A stretch of 64,000 nucleotides of DNA from CAWEBF01 sp963807235 (GTDB lineage: Bacteria; Acidobacteriota; Vicinamibacteria; Vicinamibacterales; UBA2999), in the NCBI GenBank assembly GCA_963807235.1, contig CAWEBF010000018.1, forward strand, positions 186,001 through 250,000, written 5' to 3'. Within the stretch, counting starts at the first letter, position 1; every line of letters begins with the position of its first letter. The translations under genes and the position numbers were made by a program. The notes beneath the pieces are model-generated. The model made no database searches, was not told the DNA's origin, and saw only the letters and a program-made list of their open reading frames with translations. Below are positions 57,513 to 64,000 of this stretch, piece by piece.

Positions 57513-57720
57513 TTGATTCTAAACGGAGAGATGTCAGAGTGGTCGATTGAGCACGCTTGGAAATAGATTCGGCTCGCGCGTGCTGACGCACATCAAAACC
57601 CACCAACGCACTCCCGATCAACGACTTCACGCAACATCGATATGCGTCGACGTGTCCCCGTAAACGACGGTGTTTGACCGTGGTTTCGGGGGGCATGTGA
57701 CACAGTTCTGACACAAAATT
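57513..57720 (+). repeat. Direct repeat B with tRNA-Ser 5' half
   Basis: Same architecture as 52261-52475: TTGATTCTAAA, tRNA-Ser fragment (57525-57563), divergent middle, CCCGTAAACGACGGTGTTTG, TTTCGGGG, then TGACACAGTTCTGACACA as spaced repeats. A further GCCAGTACG pair lies just beyond (57735-57765). Confidence 0.65.
57525..57563 (+). pseudogene. tRNA-Ser(GGA) 5' half, copy B
   Basis: GGAGAGATGTCAGAGTGGTC plus GATTGAGCACGCTTGGAAA is an even closer match to the first half of tRNA-Ser(GGA). It is cut at the same place as copy A, right after the anticodon loop TTGGAAA; TAGATTCGGC follows instead of the stem partner GCGTG. Confidence 0.75.
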
Positions 57721-57832
57721 CGGTCACGGCTTAACGCCAGTACGAACCGATGTGCGCCAGTACGCGTGGCGATGCGATCAATTGAGGTGTACAGCGGTCT
57801 CCTGAACCGCTGCCTAAGCGTAAACCCAGGAG

Positions 57833-58528
57833 TTAGTTCATCGATCGACTCTGGCGAATCAGGACGACCCCGACGACAAGGAACCAGATCAACGGTGGGA
57901 AGTTGGCGATGATCGCGGGACCCCAGCCTCCCGGGTTGTAGAACCCCGATGCGTCTGCTGGGCCCGCGAACATCGCCGGAATGGACAGCGCGCACAGCAC
58001 GGCACTGATCCAGGCGATCCATCCCGTCCAGCGAGGGAGGACACCGCTGTCGAGCGTGGCCCAGCCCGCTGCGGCCATGAACAAGCCTGTGATCGCAAAC
58101 GCGATTGACCCGTTGTAGATCAGCAGCGTCCCGAATACGAGCGGGAGCGCGGCCGAAACGTCGGCCGTGCCCTGCAGCGTGGCCAGAACAGCGCCGCCCA
58201 TCAGTCCGTCGGCTGCCAGCGTCACAGCCAACCAGACCGCGGCGGACACGAGCGCCAGGAGACCGAGCCAGTCACTCTCAGGTCGCGCGCGTCGCACCAA
58301 ATGGCGAAAGCCGGCCGCGAAGATCATCATGCTGACGTAGATCCCTTGGTCCATCAGGATGCGAATGAACGCCGTTGTCCGGATGTCATACAGGTGCCGC
58401 GCCAACGCCTCGCTGTCGTAGAAGGGCGGGGCGCCGCCGATGACCCACAGAGGGAACTGAGCCCATGAGAGCAGAACGCAGGCCACGCCGAACATGCCGG
58501 TGATGCGGGCGATCGACGAATCGGTCAT
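57833..58528 (-). CDS. Hypothetical polytopic membrane protein
   Basis: A 231-aa protein with six predicted helices (for example FGVACVLLSWAQFPLWVIGG; GWIAWISAVLCALSIPAMF; LIWFLVVGVVLIRQ). No catalytic motif was recognised. The start overlaps the upstream small-gene stop (ATGA). Function unknown. Confidence 0.75.
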   Translation of the reverse strand: MTDSSIARITGMFGVACVLLSWAQFPLWVIGGAPPFYDSEALARHLYDIRTTAFIRILMDQGIYVSMMIFAAGFRHLVRRARPESDWLGLLALVSAAVWLAVTLAADGLMGGAVLATLQGTADVSAALPLVFGTLLIYNGSIAFAITGLFMAAAGWATLDSGVLPRWTGWIAWISAVLCALSIPAMFAGPADASGFYNPGGWGPAIIANFPPLIWFLVVGVVLIRQSRSMN

Positions 58529-58791
58529 GGCTGCGATCTCCGCGAGTTGCGAGGGCTCGGGCCTCCGTCTTGGCCACGACGTGTCAAGACGGCGAACGTC
58601 AACAGCGCGCCCCCGGCCAATAGGACGTAATCCGTTGGCACGTCCAGGAGCACTGCGGCCGAGCCGCCGATGAATCCCCAGAGAACCGGGACGATCGCCA
58701 GAAGCGGCGGAATCCCACCGCGCGAGTACACGACGGAGTGGTCGTACGGCGGTATGAACCGATCGAGCAACAGGGGCTCAGGCATCCTCAA
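58525..58791 (-). CDS. Small membrane protein
   Basis: An 88-aa protein with a short N-terminus (LDRFIPPYDHSVVYSRGG) and two helices (PPLLAIVPVLWGFIGGSAAV; YVLLAGGALLTFAVL). It is coupled to the downstream six-helix protein by a 4-nt overlap and follows the flavodoxin gene by 2 nt. Not recognised. Confidence 0.65.
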   Translation of the reverse strand: MRMPEPLLLDRFIPPYDHSVVYSRGGIPPLLAIVPVLWGFIGGSAAVLLDVPTDYVLLAGGALLTFAVLTRRGQDGGPSPRNSRRSQP

Positions 58792-58793
58792 CC

Positions 58794-59297
58794 CTACGGC
58801 CGAATCTCGCGGCAGATCTCCTCTGCCCAGGAATCAATGTCAGACCACTGGCGATTGTCGCCCGCGTGGCCGCCGAGGGCTTTGAAAAGCAGCCGCCCCC
58901 ATGCGGGCCAGTGATCGAGATCAATGACTCCTGCAAAGACACGATAGCCGCGGGGATGAAGCGTCTGTTCGAACTCGCCGATCTCCTTGGGCTCTTTCTT
59001 GATCAGGCCGCCGACAATTGGATGTCGATCTCCGAAAGATCCAACGGTGAACAACCATACGGGCTTTTGCGCGAGGGCTGCGGCGTGCCGGCGCATAAGG
59101 GCCGTGGCTTCCGCCGTCCATGATCCGTCGTACACCCCACTTCCGAATACAACAGCATCATAGGGATCACAGTCTGAGATCTCTTCGACCGAGCGAACAT
59201 CGACCTCGTTGCCATGGGTGCGGATCGTGTCCGCAATCCGCATCGCGATGTCCCGTGTCGAACCGAACCGGCTTGCGTAACCGATGAGAACACGCAT
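58794..59297 (-). CDS. Flavodoxin-domain protein (HemG-like)
   Basis: A 167-aa FMN-binding flavodoxin: phosphate loop LIGYASRFGSTRDIAMRIAD, then VVFGSGVYDGSWTAEATAL and VWLFTVGSFGDRHPIVGGL. This pattern matches menaquinone-dependent protoporphyrinogen oxidase-type flavodoxins, although no heme gene is nearby, so a generic redox role is also possible. First gene of a three-gene unit with the two membrane proteins. Confidence 0.8.
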   Translation of the reverse strand: MRVLIGYASRFGSTRDIAMRIADTIRTHGNEVDVRSVEEISDCDPYDAVVFGSGVYDGSWTAEATALMRRHAAALAQKPVWLFTVGSFGDRHPIVGGLIKKEPKEIGEFEQTLHPRGYRVFAGVIDLDHWPAWGRLLFKALGGHAGDNRQWSDIDSWAEEICREIRP

Positions 59298-59312
59298 CGT
59301 CCTGGAGGAGTT

Positions 59313-59696
59313 CTACCTCTTTGCCGCCCTCTGGTCGAACGTGTCACTTTGAAAGCGTTCGCGAGGCGTGCAGACAACGAACGTGTCGAAGAAGACCCGT
59401 CCGTCCGTTTCGACAAGCCCGGCCACCACGTAGATGCCGAATCGCCGTGCCGTGCGCTGAAGCCAGGCGACCCTTGGGCCGCGGCCCAGTGGTTCGGCGA
59501 GATCCCAAGCCTCGCGCGCAGCAAGATAGCCGGGAGCAAACATCTCGGGGAGCGCCACCAACGCCGCGCCTTCACTCGCCGCGCGTTCGACCAGTGTCTC
59601 GGCGCGGGCCCGATTCGACTCAGACTCGCCTGGCGTGGCGATCATCTGGATCGCCGCGACTCTCAACGTGCGGCGCCGCCGCCCTGCCTCTTTCAC
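59313..59696 (-). pseudogene. Carbon-nitrogen hydrolase (nitrilase), C-terminally truncated
   Basis: About 125 residues starting at GTG 59696, which overlaps the CPBP stop. It reads LRVAAIQMIATPGESESNRA, LVALPEMFAPGYLAAREAWD and FGIYVVAGLVETDGRVFFDT. The first catalytic residue (Glu in LPEMF) is present. The catalytic lysine and cysteine blocks are missing; the reading ends after RERFQSDTFDQRAAKR. Family members are about 260-280 aa, so this is probably inactive. Confidence 0.65.
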
Positions 59697-60586
59697 GCCG
59701 CCCGACTCCGGAGCGGTTGTCGCGAGACCTGTCCGCCGTTGGTCAATGCGACGGCTGCAACGACAAGCCACAGGATGGCAGTCAAGGTGAGGTTCCACGT
59801 CAAGAAAGGTGCCCCTGTGAGCGGAGGCTGGAGGATCAGCGTGCTGGCTGAGAGACTCGCGTGCATGAGCATCGCCACGAGCAGGCTCGCAGTGCGGTCG
59901 TAGACCCAGACCATGAGCACCCGGTAGGCCGGCAGTACTCCTAGATAAAAGAAGAGGATCCCGAGCACGTAGGTGCTCCACTGTCCTCCCGAAAAACTGC
60001 CGCCCGCCCAGAACGCAATCAGGAAGTGCCACGTGCCGTGCAGAAGGCCCACAATCAACGCGGTCGTCAAGGCGGTGTACCGCAGCCTCAGCCTCGGCAC
60101 GGCGAACCCCGTCCAACCAAGCTCCTCCAAGAGGCCGCCGCCCAGAAGCCCCCACCCAATACCGAACAGCAGCAGGGCAATCTTGTTGTCGGTGGTGACG
60201 ATACCGGGGATGAATTCCGGCGAAAACAACGAGAGCGCAAGGAGCACCGTCGTCACCAGGAACGGGGCGGGCAGGAGCGCGGCTGCGTACCAGCGAGCCC
60301 TGACCCGCCACTGGAGCAATCGCGACAGAAGCTCCCGAAGGCCCACCCTTCCAGACACGAGGCCTGTCGTGAGGAGACCTGCGACACTAGGACCGGCGAA
60401 CAGCGCCACCAGCACGAGCGGCATCATCGTCTCAACTTGCTCGCTGCTGCCGGGGATTCCGCCAGGACCGCCGACGACCAAGAGGATGCCGCCCCACGAG
60501 ATCGCGAACACGAGGGCGTAATACGTCAGCGCCGGGTGCTTCCCGATGAACGCCTTGATGGTTCTCACGATGTCTTCCTTTCCCAC
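59693..60586 (-). CDS. CPBP family intramembrane metalloprotease 1
   Basis: A 297-aa membrane protein with about eight helices and the CPBP/CaaX-protease motifs: EELGWTGF (the paired glutamates), LHGTWHF, and HASLS in the last helix. Such proteins cleave prenylated or bacteriocin-related substrates, or act in immunity to them. Paralogue of the gene at 61084-61945. Confidence 0.85.
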   Translation of the reverse strand: MGKEDIVRTIKAFIGKHPALTYYALVFAISWGGILLVVGGPGGIPGSSEQVETMMPLVLVALFAGPSVAGLLTTGLVSGRVGLRELLSRLLQWRVRARWYAAALLPAPFLVTTVLLALSLFSPEFIPGIVTTDNKIALLLFGIGWGLLGGGLLEELGWTGFAVPRLRLRYTALTTALIVGLLHGTWHFLIAFWAGGSFSGGQWSTYVLGILFFYLGVLPAYRVLMVWVYDRTASLLVAMLMHASLSASTLILQPPLTGAPFLTWNLTLTAILWLVVAAVALTNGGQVSRQPLRSRAA

Positions 60587-60613
60587 AGGGATTCCTTCAC
60601 GCGGCCAACGTGC

Positions 60614-61048
60614 CTACGCGGGCTGCGACGGGGCGGTCGGCAAGATGCCAAGCTGTGTCAGCAGCTCGGCGAGGTTGTAGTAGTCCCGGTTCTCGGCGAT
60701 CCGCCCGCTCGCATCGAGCTTCCCAATCGACGCCCCCCGAACGCGGAAGGAGCGGCCGGTCGGCGGAACGCCACGTACCTCGCGATCATTCGTCCCGACC
60801 ATGACCCATTCGTTCGCGTAATCGGTGCCCGCCGTAAATAGCGACACGACTTCAAACCTGAAGTTGCTCGATGATCTCGTGGCCTCCTCGACGAACGATG
60901 CAATCTCCGACGGACCGTGCAGCACGCGCCCCAGAGCGACGTCTTCATAGATGGCATCGTCAGTCATGTGACGAGCGACGGCAGCCGAATCGTGCGCGTT
61001 CCAGGCGTCGAGATAGGCATCGAAGAACGTCCGGTTCACAGTCTTCAT
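60614..61048 (-). CDS. SnoaL/NTF2-like protein
   Basis: A 144-aa SnoaL-like protein (FFDAYLDAWNAHDSAAVARH, DDAIYEDVALGRVLHGPSEI, VRGVPPTGRSFRVRGASIGK). The fold serves as a polyketide cyclase, isomerase or binding protein. ATG 61048 is the natural start. The frame is open upstream into the N-terminal part of CPBP 2, but that is a frame-change artefact. Confidence 0.82.
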   Translation of the reverse strand: MKTVNRTFFDAYLDAWNAHDSAAVARHMTDDAIYEDVALGRVLHGPSEIASFVEEATRSSSNFRFEVVSLFTAGTDYANEWVMVGTNDREVRGVPPTGRSFRVRGASIGKLDASGRIAENRDYYNLAELLTQLGILPTAPSQPA

Positions 61049-61083
61049 CGTCTTATCCTCCACCGCACCGGTGCCTGCCTCTT

Positions 61084-61945
61084 TCACGCTGCGCGCCTCG
61101 AAAGCAGTTGTGGGGAGAGCCGCCCGCCGTTGGCCACGGCGATCACTGCAACCACGATCCACAACGCGGCGGCCCATGCCAGGATTGAGGTCAACAGGGA
61201 CATCCCTGATGCCGGCGGAGGCATGAGGATCAACTGCGTGGCGGTGAGACTCCCGTGCATCAGCATCGCCAGGAGCAGGCTCCCGGTCCGGTCGTAGACC
61301 CACACCATCAGCACCCGGTAGGCCGGCAGCCAGGAGAAGAGTTTTACGAGCAACAGGGCAAGCGGGAAGGCTGCGGAAAAACTGCCGGGTTCCCAGAACA
61401 TGATGAAGTGCCACGCTCCCCACAGGACCCCCACGAGAAGCCCGGGTACTGAGCACTCCGTATCGCCGCCTCATTCGGGGAATGGCGAACCCCGTCCAAC
61501 CGAGCTCCTCGAAGATGCCGACGATGAGGCCCGCCGCGAGACCGGACAGCAGCAGGGGCGCCTTGTCGTTCGTCATGAATACGGCGGGGAGGAACTCAGG
61601 GGAGAGCAACGAGAGCGCAAGGGATACCGCCATCACCAGGAACGGGGCGGTCAGGAGCGCCACCGCGTACCAGCGCCCGCCCACGCGCCACGTGAGTAAC
61701 CGCGCGAGCACCTCGCGCAGCCCTGCCCGGCCGGAGACGAGGCTGGTCATCAGGAGGCCTGCCACGCTGGGGCCAGCGAGCATCGCCACGTACATGGCTG
61801 GCCCGATCGTCATGAGGTGCTCAATGGTGGTCGGGATCCCGCCAGGGCCGACAACGAACAGGACGCCGGCCCAAGAGACGGCGAACGCGAGGGCGAAGTA
61901 GGTTCGCACCGGGTGCCTGGTGACGAAAGCCTCAACCGCCGTCAT
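61084..61945 (-). CDS. CPBP family intramembrane metalloprotease 2, frameshifted
   Basis: A paralogue of CPBP 1. The N-terminal part reads RTYFALAFAVSWAGVLFVVG and carries EELGWTGFAIPRMRRRYGVL. After a frame change near 61445-61455 it continues GVLWGAWHFIMFWEPGSF and ends with MLMHGSLTATQLIL. All three motif blocks are preserved. About 287 aa after correction. Confidence 0.82.
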
Positions 61946-62131
61946 GATGTCCTTCTTCCTCAAGCCGCGGGTTTGCGTTGACCAGCGCTTCGGCCCCTCG
62001 GTCCGCTCGGCACGACGCTTGATGCCTCGCAAGTGCCGCGCGTCGATGTGCGTCGTGCCGGGGATCCGGCGCAGAACGTTGGATCACGCTCACTCCTGGC
62101 TGCAGTTCGGTGTCATGTTGGCGCTCCGATA

Positions 62132-62782
62132 TCAGGCGGCCGCATCCCGAGCACTGCGAGTATCGCCGGCGGGTGCCGATCTCAGCGCTTCGGCCCGCTG
62201 CTTGAGACCGAGTAACATGCGCCGCGTCATGACAAATCCCGCGGGCTCAATCGCAGACGTCAGCAGCCAGGCCCAGACCGTCCGTGCGTGCACGCGGCTG
62301 CGCGACACGAGGAGTGTTCGTTTCTCGTCGACCGGGTAGAGGCCGAACTGCCACACCCAATCGATGCCGCCCATGTTCCTCATATCCAACACGAGCGCGC
62401 GACGGGGTTCAATGGCTGCGACCGGCCACGCTGGGCCCTGCCCAAGGGGAATGGTGTCACCCACAGCCAGGTGCTGAAACTCGGGGAGTATGCGGGTGGC
62501 ACTCGGACGATCCAGAAAACCAAAGAGGCGGTCGAGCCAGTCGTAGCTATAGAGCCCGCCGCGCTGATAGCCCATCTGCACCAGCCAGGGCCAAATGTGT
62601 TCCGGCCGCGCGTTGACGATGACGGCCATCGTGCCCGAATACGTCGGATCGACGATGAGGCTATCGCCCGCCATGACGCGGGTCAGATCAGACGGCGTGG
62701 TGCCCCAACGGGCCATCCAGCGTCGAACCGGAAACCAGTACAGCACCGCGAGTGCGAGGATCACGAAGAGTGTGGGAAACAT
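62132..62782 (-). CDS. Membrane-anchored SRPBCC protein
   Basis: A 216-aa protein with an N-terminal helix (FPTLFVILALAVLYWFP) and an SRPBCC ligand-binding domain (VIVNARPEHIWPWLVQMGYQ; GGLYSYDWLDRLFGF; LVLDMRNMGGIDWVW). It shares the WPW(I/L).QMG block and layout with the next gene. Function unknown. Confidence 0.8.
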   Translation of the reverse strand: MFPTLFVILALAVLYWFPVRRWMARWGTTPSDLTRVMAGDSLIVDPTYSGTMAVIVNARPEHIWPWLVQMGYQRGGLYSYDWLDRLFGFLDRPSATRILPEFQHLAVGDTIPLGQGPAWPVAAIEPRRALVLDMRNMGGIDWVWQFGLYPVDEKRTLLVSRSRVHARTVWAWLLTSAIEPAGFVMTRRMLLGLKQRAEALRSAPAGDTRSARDAAA

Positions 62783-62821
62783 GAGACCTCCTTCGATCTG
62801 GCGCCGCGGCCAATATCTGAC

Positions 62822-64000
62822 TCAGACGCGCGTTCCGCCCCGCAACAGCACCGTCGCCAGCACCACGACCCAGAGCAGGAACACGCTGATGTTGATGCGC
62901 TCCCACAACCCTATCCACGGCGTGGGCAGATTGGCCTGGACGCGGGGCGCATCCCAGAAGGTCAACGCGCCGAACGCGACGAGGACAACGATGCTTGCGA
63001 TGGAGTACAGACGGAAGCGTTTCCCGAATGCTCTGGCCGCAACACCCATCGCGACGAACATGAGGAGAACCGTCGCGCTCGCCAGAACGACGTGCATGGT
63101 GTCGCTCAGCGTGCCACCGCCTGCGGCCAGCACCTCGCGTTGGTGCATCGGGGCAAACGGCCACAGGAGGCCAAGGGATCCATAGGCCACCAGCAGGCCG
63201 CCCACGATTCGCAGCGCGCGATCTCGACCGGCTGACGTCCAGACACCCCATCCGAAGGCGGTCACGAGCACGGTGTAGACCGCGCCCAGCAGCATCCACA
63301 GCGATCGCGTCGGAGCGCCGATCGCCGACAGCTCGCTGGGAGTCTGTGAAAGGCGGCTGTACCCCTCGGATCCGATCGCCCCAATCATCGCGCCATAGAG
63401 CAGTGACGAGAGGATGCCGCAGACAAGCAAGGCCTTGCGCCAGGACTCGTTCACGTCGCGGCCTGGCGAAGTAGCCGTGGTGCGACGCTGGATGCCGCGC
63501 AGGTGCCGCGCTTCCATGATCCGGTGACCGATGGCGGCGAAGCCGATGAGCAGCGGATGCGGCAGTCTCGCGAGCACGGCATACGCGCGTTCGATGAAGA
63601 TGCGCCGGTGACCGGCAGGCGGCTTCCGCCGGGCGAGATCGAGCCAGTGCGAGGAAGCCCGCCCCCGCACGATAAGGCGCGTTCGGCCACCATCGAGCGG
63701 CTCGAGCACGTGTTCCCATGCGACCGCGTTCCCCCCGTGGCCGTCAGGAACCGTCAGCACGAGATCCCGAGGCGCATCGACAGCGGCGACGACAAATGCG
63801 TCCTCGGCGCCTGGAACGGCCGGCATGATGTCGCCGGGGATCACGGTCTGCAACGCGGGCACGATGCTCGTCGAACTTGGCCGGCCGCCGTTGTCGATCG
63901 CATCCCAGCTGTACCAGCCCGCACGACCGCTCCCCATTTGCGCGATCCACGGCCACACCTGTTCGGGCGGCGCGTTAATGGTGATGGCGTGGGTCGACGT
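62822..64000 (-). CDS. SRPBCC-DUF998 fusion membrane protein (5' end outside window)
   Basis: The frame is open from the window edge and ends at 62822 (at least 392 aa). The first part is an SRPBCC domain (ITINAPPEQVWPWIAQMGSG; RAGWYSWDAIDNGGRP). A linker (RDVNESWRKALLVCGILSSL) leads into a DUF998-like membrane domain of about six helices (SLWMLLGAVYTVLVTAFGWG; LLWPFAPMHQREVLAAGGG). The fusion suggests a lipid- or quinone-binding domain coupled to a membrane carrier. The start lies beyond 64000. Confidence 0.78.
   Translation of the reverse strand, partial: TSTHAITINAPPEQVWPWIAQMGSGRAGWYSWDAIDNGGRPSSTSIVPALQTVIPGDIMPAVPGAEDAFVVAAVDAPRDLVLTVPDGHGGNAVAWEHVLEPLDGGRTRLIVRGRASSHWLDLARRKPPAGHRRIFIERAYAVLARLPHPLLIGFAAIGHRIMEARHLRGIQRRTTATSPGRDVNESWRKALLVCGILSSLLYGAMIGAIGSEGYSRLSQTPSELSAIGAPTRSLWMLLGAVYTVLVTAFGWGVWTSAGRDRALRIVGGLLVAYGSLGLLWPFAPMHQREVLAAGGGTLSDTMHVVLASATVLLMFVAMGVAARAFGKRFRLYSIASIVVLVAFGALTFWDAPRVQANLPTPWIGLWERINISVFLLWVVVLATVLLRGGTRV

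Noticed and set aside
59313..60311. 332-aa protein including the nitrilase part
   Set aside because: Its first 200 residues are an out-of-frame reading of CPBP 1; only the last 125 residues match a family.
60614..62032. Natural fusion of CPBP 2 N-terminus with the SnoaL-like protein
   Set aside because: The middle of the reading is nonsense, while the real C-terminal half of CPBP 2 is present in another frame. A frame-change artefact.

Overview
This is a high-GC, gene-dense bacterial chromosome window. No single marker proves the taxon. The gene families point to Acidobacteriota, most likely Vicinamibacteria: HTH-plus-TPR regulators, PadR-controlled permease operons, DUF6152-type secreted proteins, DUF3014, TonB-dependent receptors with an N-terminal carboxypeptidase-regulatory domain, and many large sensor kinases. 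No rRNA, intact tRNA, CRISPR array, transposase or integrase was found. Many genes are broken by single-base frame changes, often at GC runs. I read most of these as indels in a draft or metagenome assembly rather than true decay, and I give each such gene one span and state where the frame changes.

Layout. 0-3.8 kb: the end of a sensor kinase, a LytTR response regulator, a large palindrome, a PQQ dehydrogenase with a lanthanide-type active-site signature, and threonine aldolase. 3.8-8.2 kb: a PadR operon (regulator, membrane protein, acyltransferase, ABC ATPase, ABC permease) with a strong operator palindrome, bracketed by a 23-nt direct repeat. 8.3-12.6 kb: GlcG-like protein, prephenate dehydratase, rhomboid protease, UbiX. 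12.7-17.3 kb: a small cysteine-containing protein and an AttEFGH-like ABC system (two FtsX permeases, ATPase, lipocalin-like AttH), very rich in frame changes. 17.4-26.0 kb: a thiamine-diphosphate decarboxylase, a VapBC-like toxin-antitoxin pair, and a form II CO-dehydrogenase-like cluster (coxD, coxE, coxG on +; coxS, coxL, coxM on -). 26.1-30.2 kb: secreted DUF6152-type proteins in the coxSLM direction and an M20 peptidase. 30.5-43.8 kb: a mixed region with a dual-kinase hybrid histidine kinase, DUF3014 protein, EamA exporter, proline iminopeptidase, HTH-TPR regulator, vanadium haloperoxidase-like protein and a HAF-repeat/Calx-beta protein.

44.1-57.8 kb is the most unusual part. Two paralogous modules each pair a sensor kinase, whose periplasmic domain resembles an ABC-transporter substrate-binding protein, with a divergent TonB-dependent receptor. 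The two receptors have the same corrected length (785 aa). Single-domain response regulators, a REC-MEDS protein and a PAS-GAF-PAS kinase accompany them. The second module lies between two direct repeats that each begin with the 5' half of a tRNA-Ser(GGA) gene and end in integrase-arm-like short repeats. I infer an outer-membrane uptake and sensing system that spread by duplication, possibly at a tRNA-derived attachment site.

57.8-64 kb: small membrane proteins, a flavodoxin, a truncated nitrilase, two CPBP intramembrane proteases around a SnoaL-like protein, and two SRPBCC proteins, the last fused to DUF998 and cut by the window edge.
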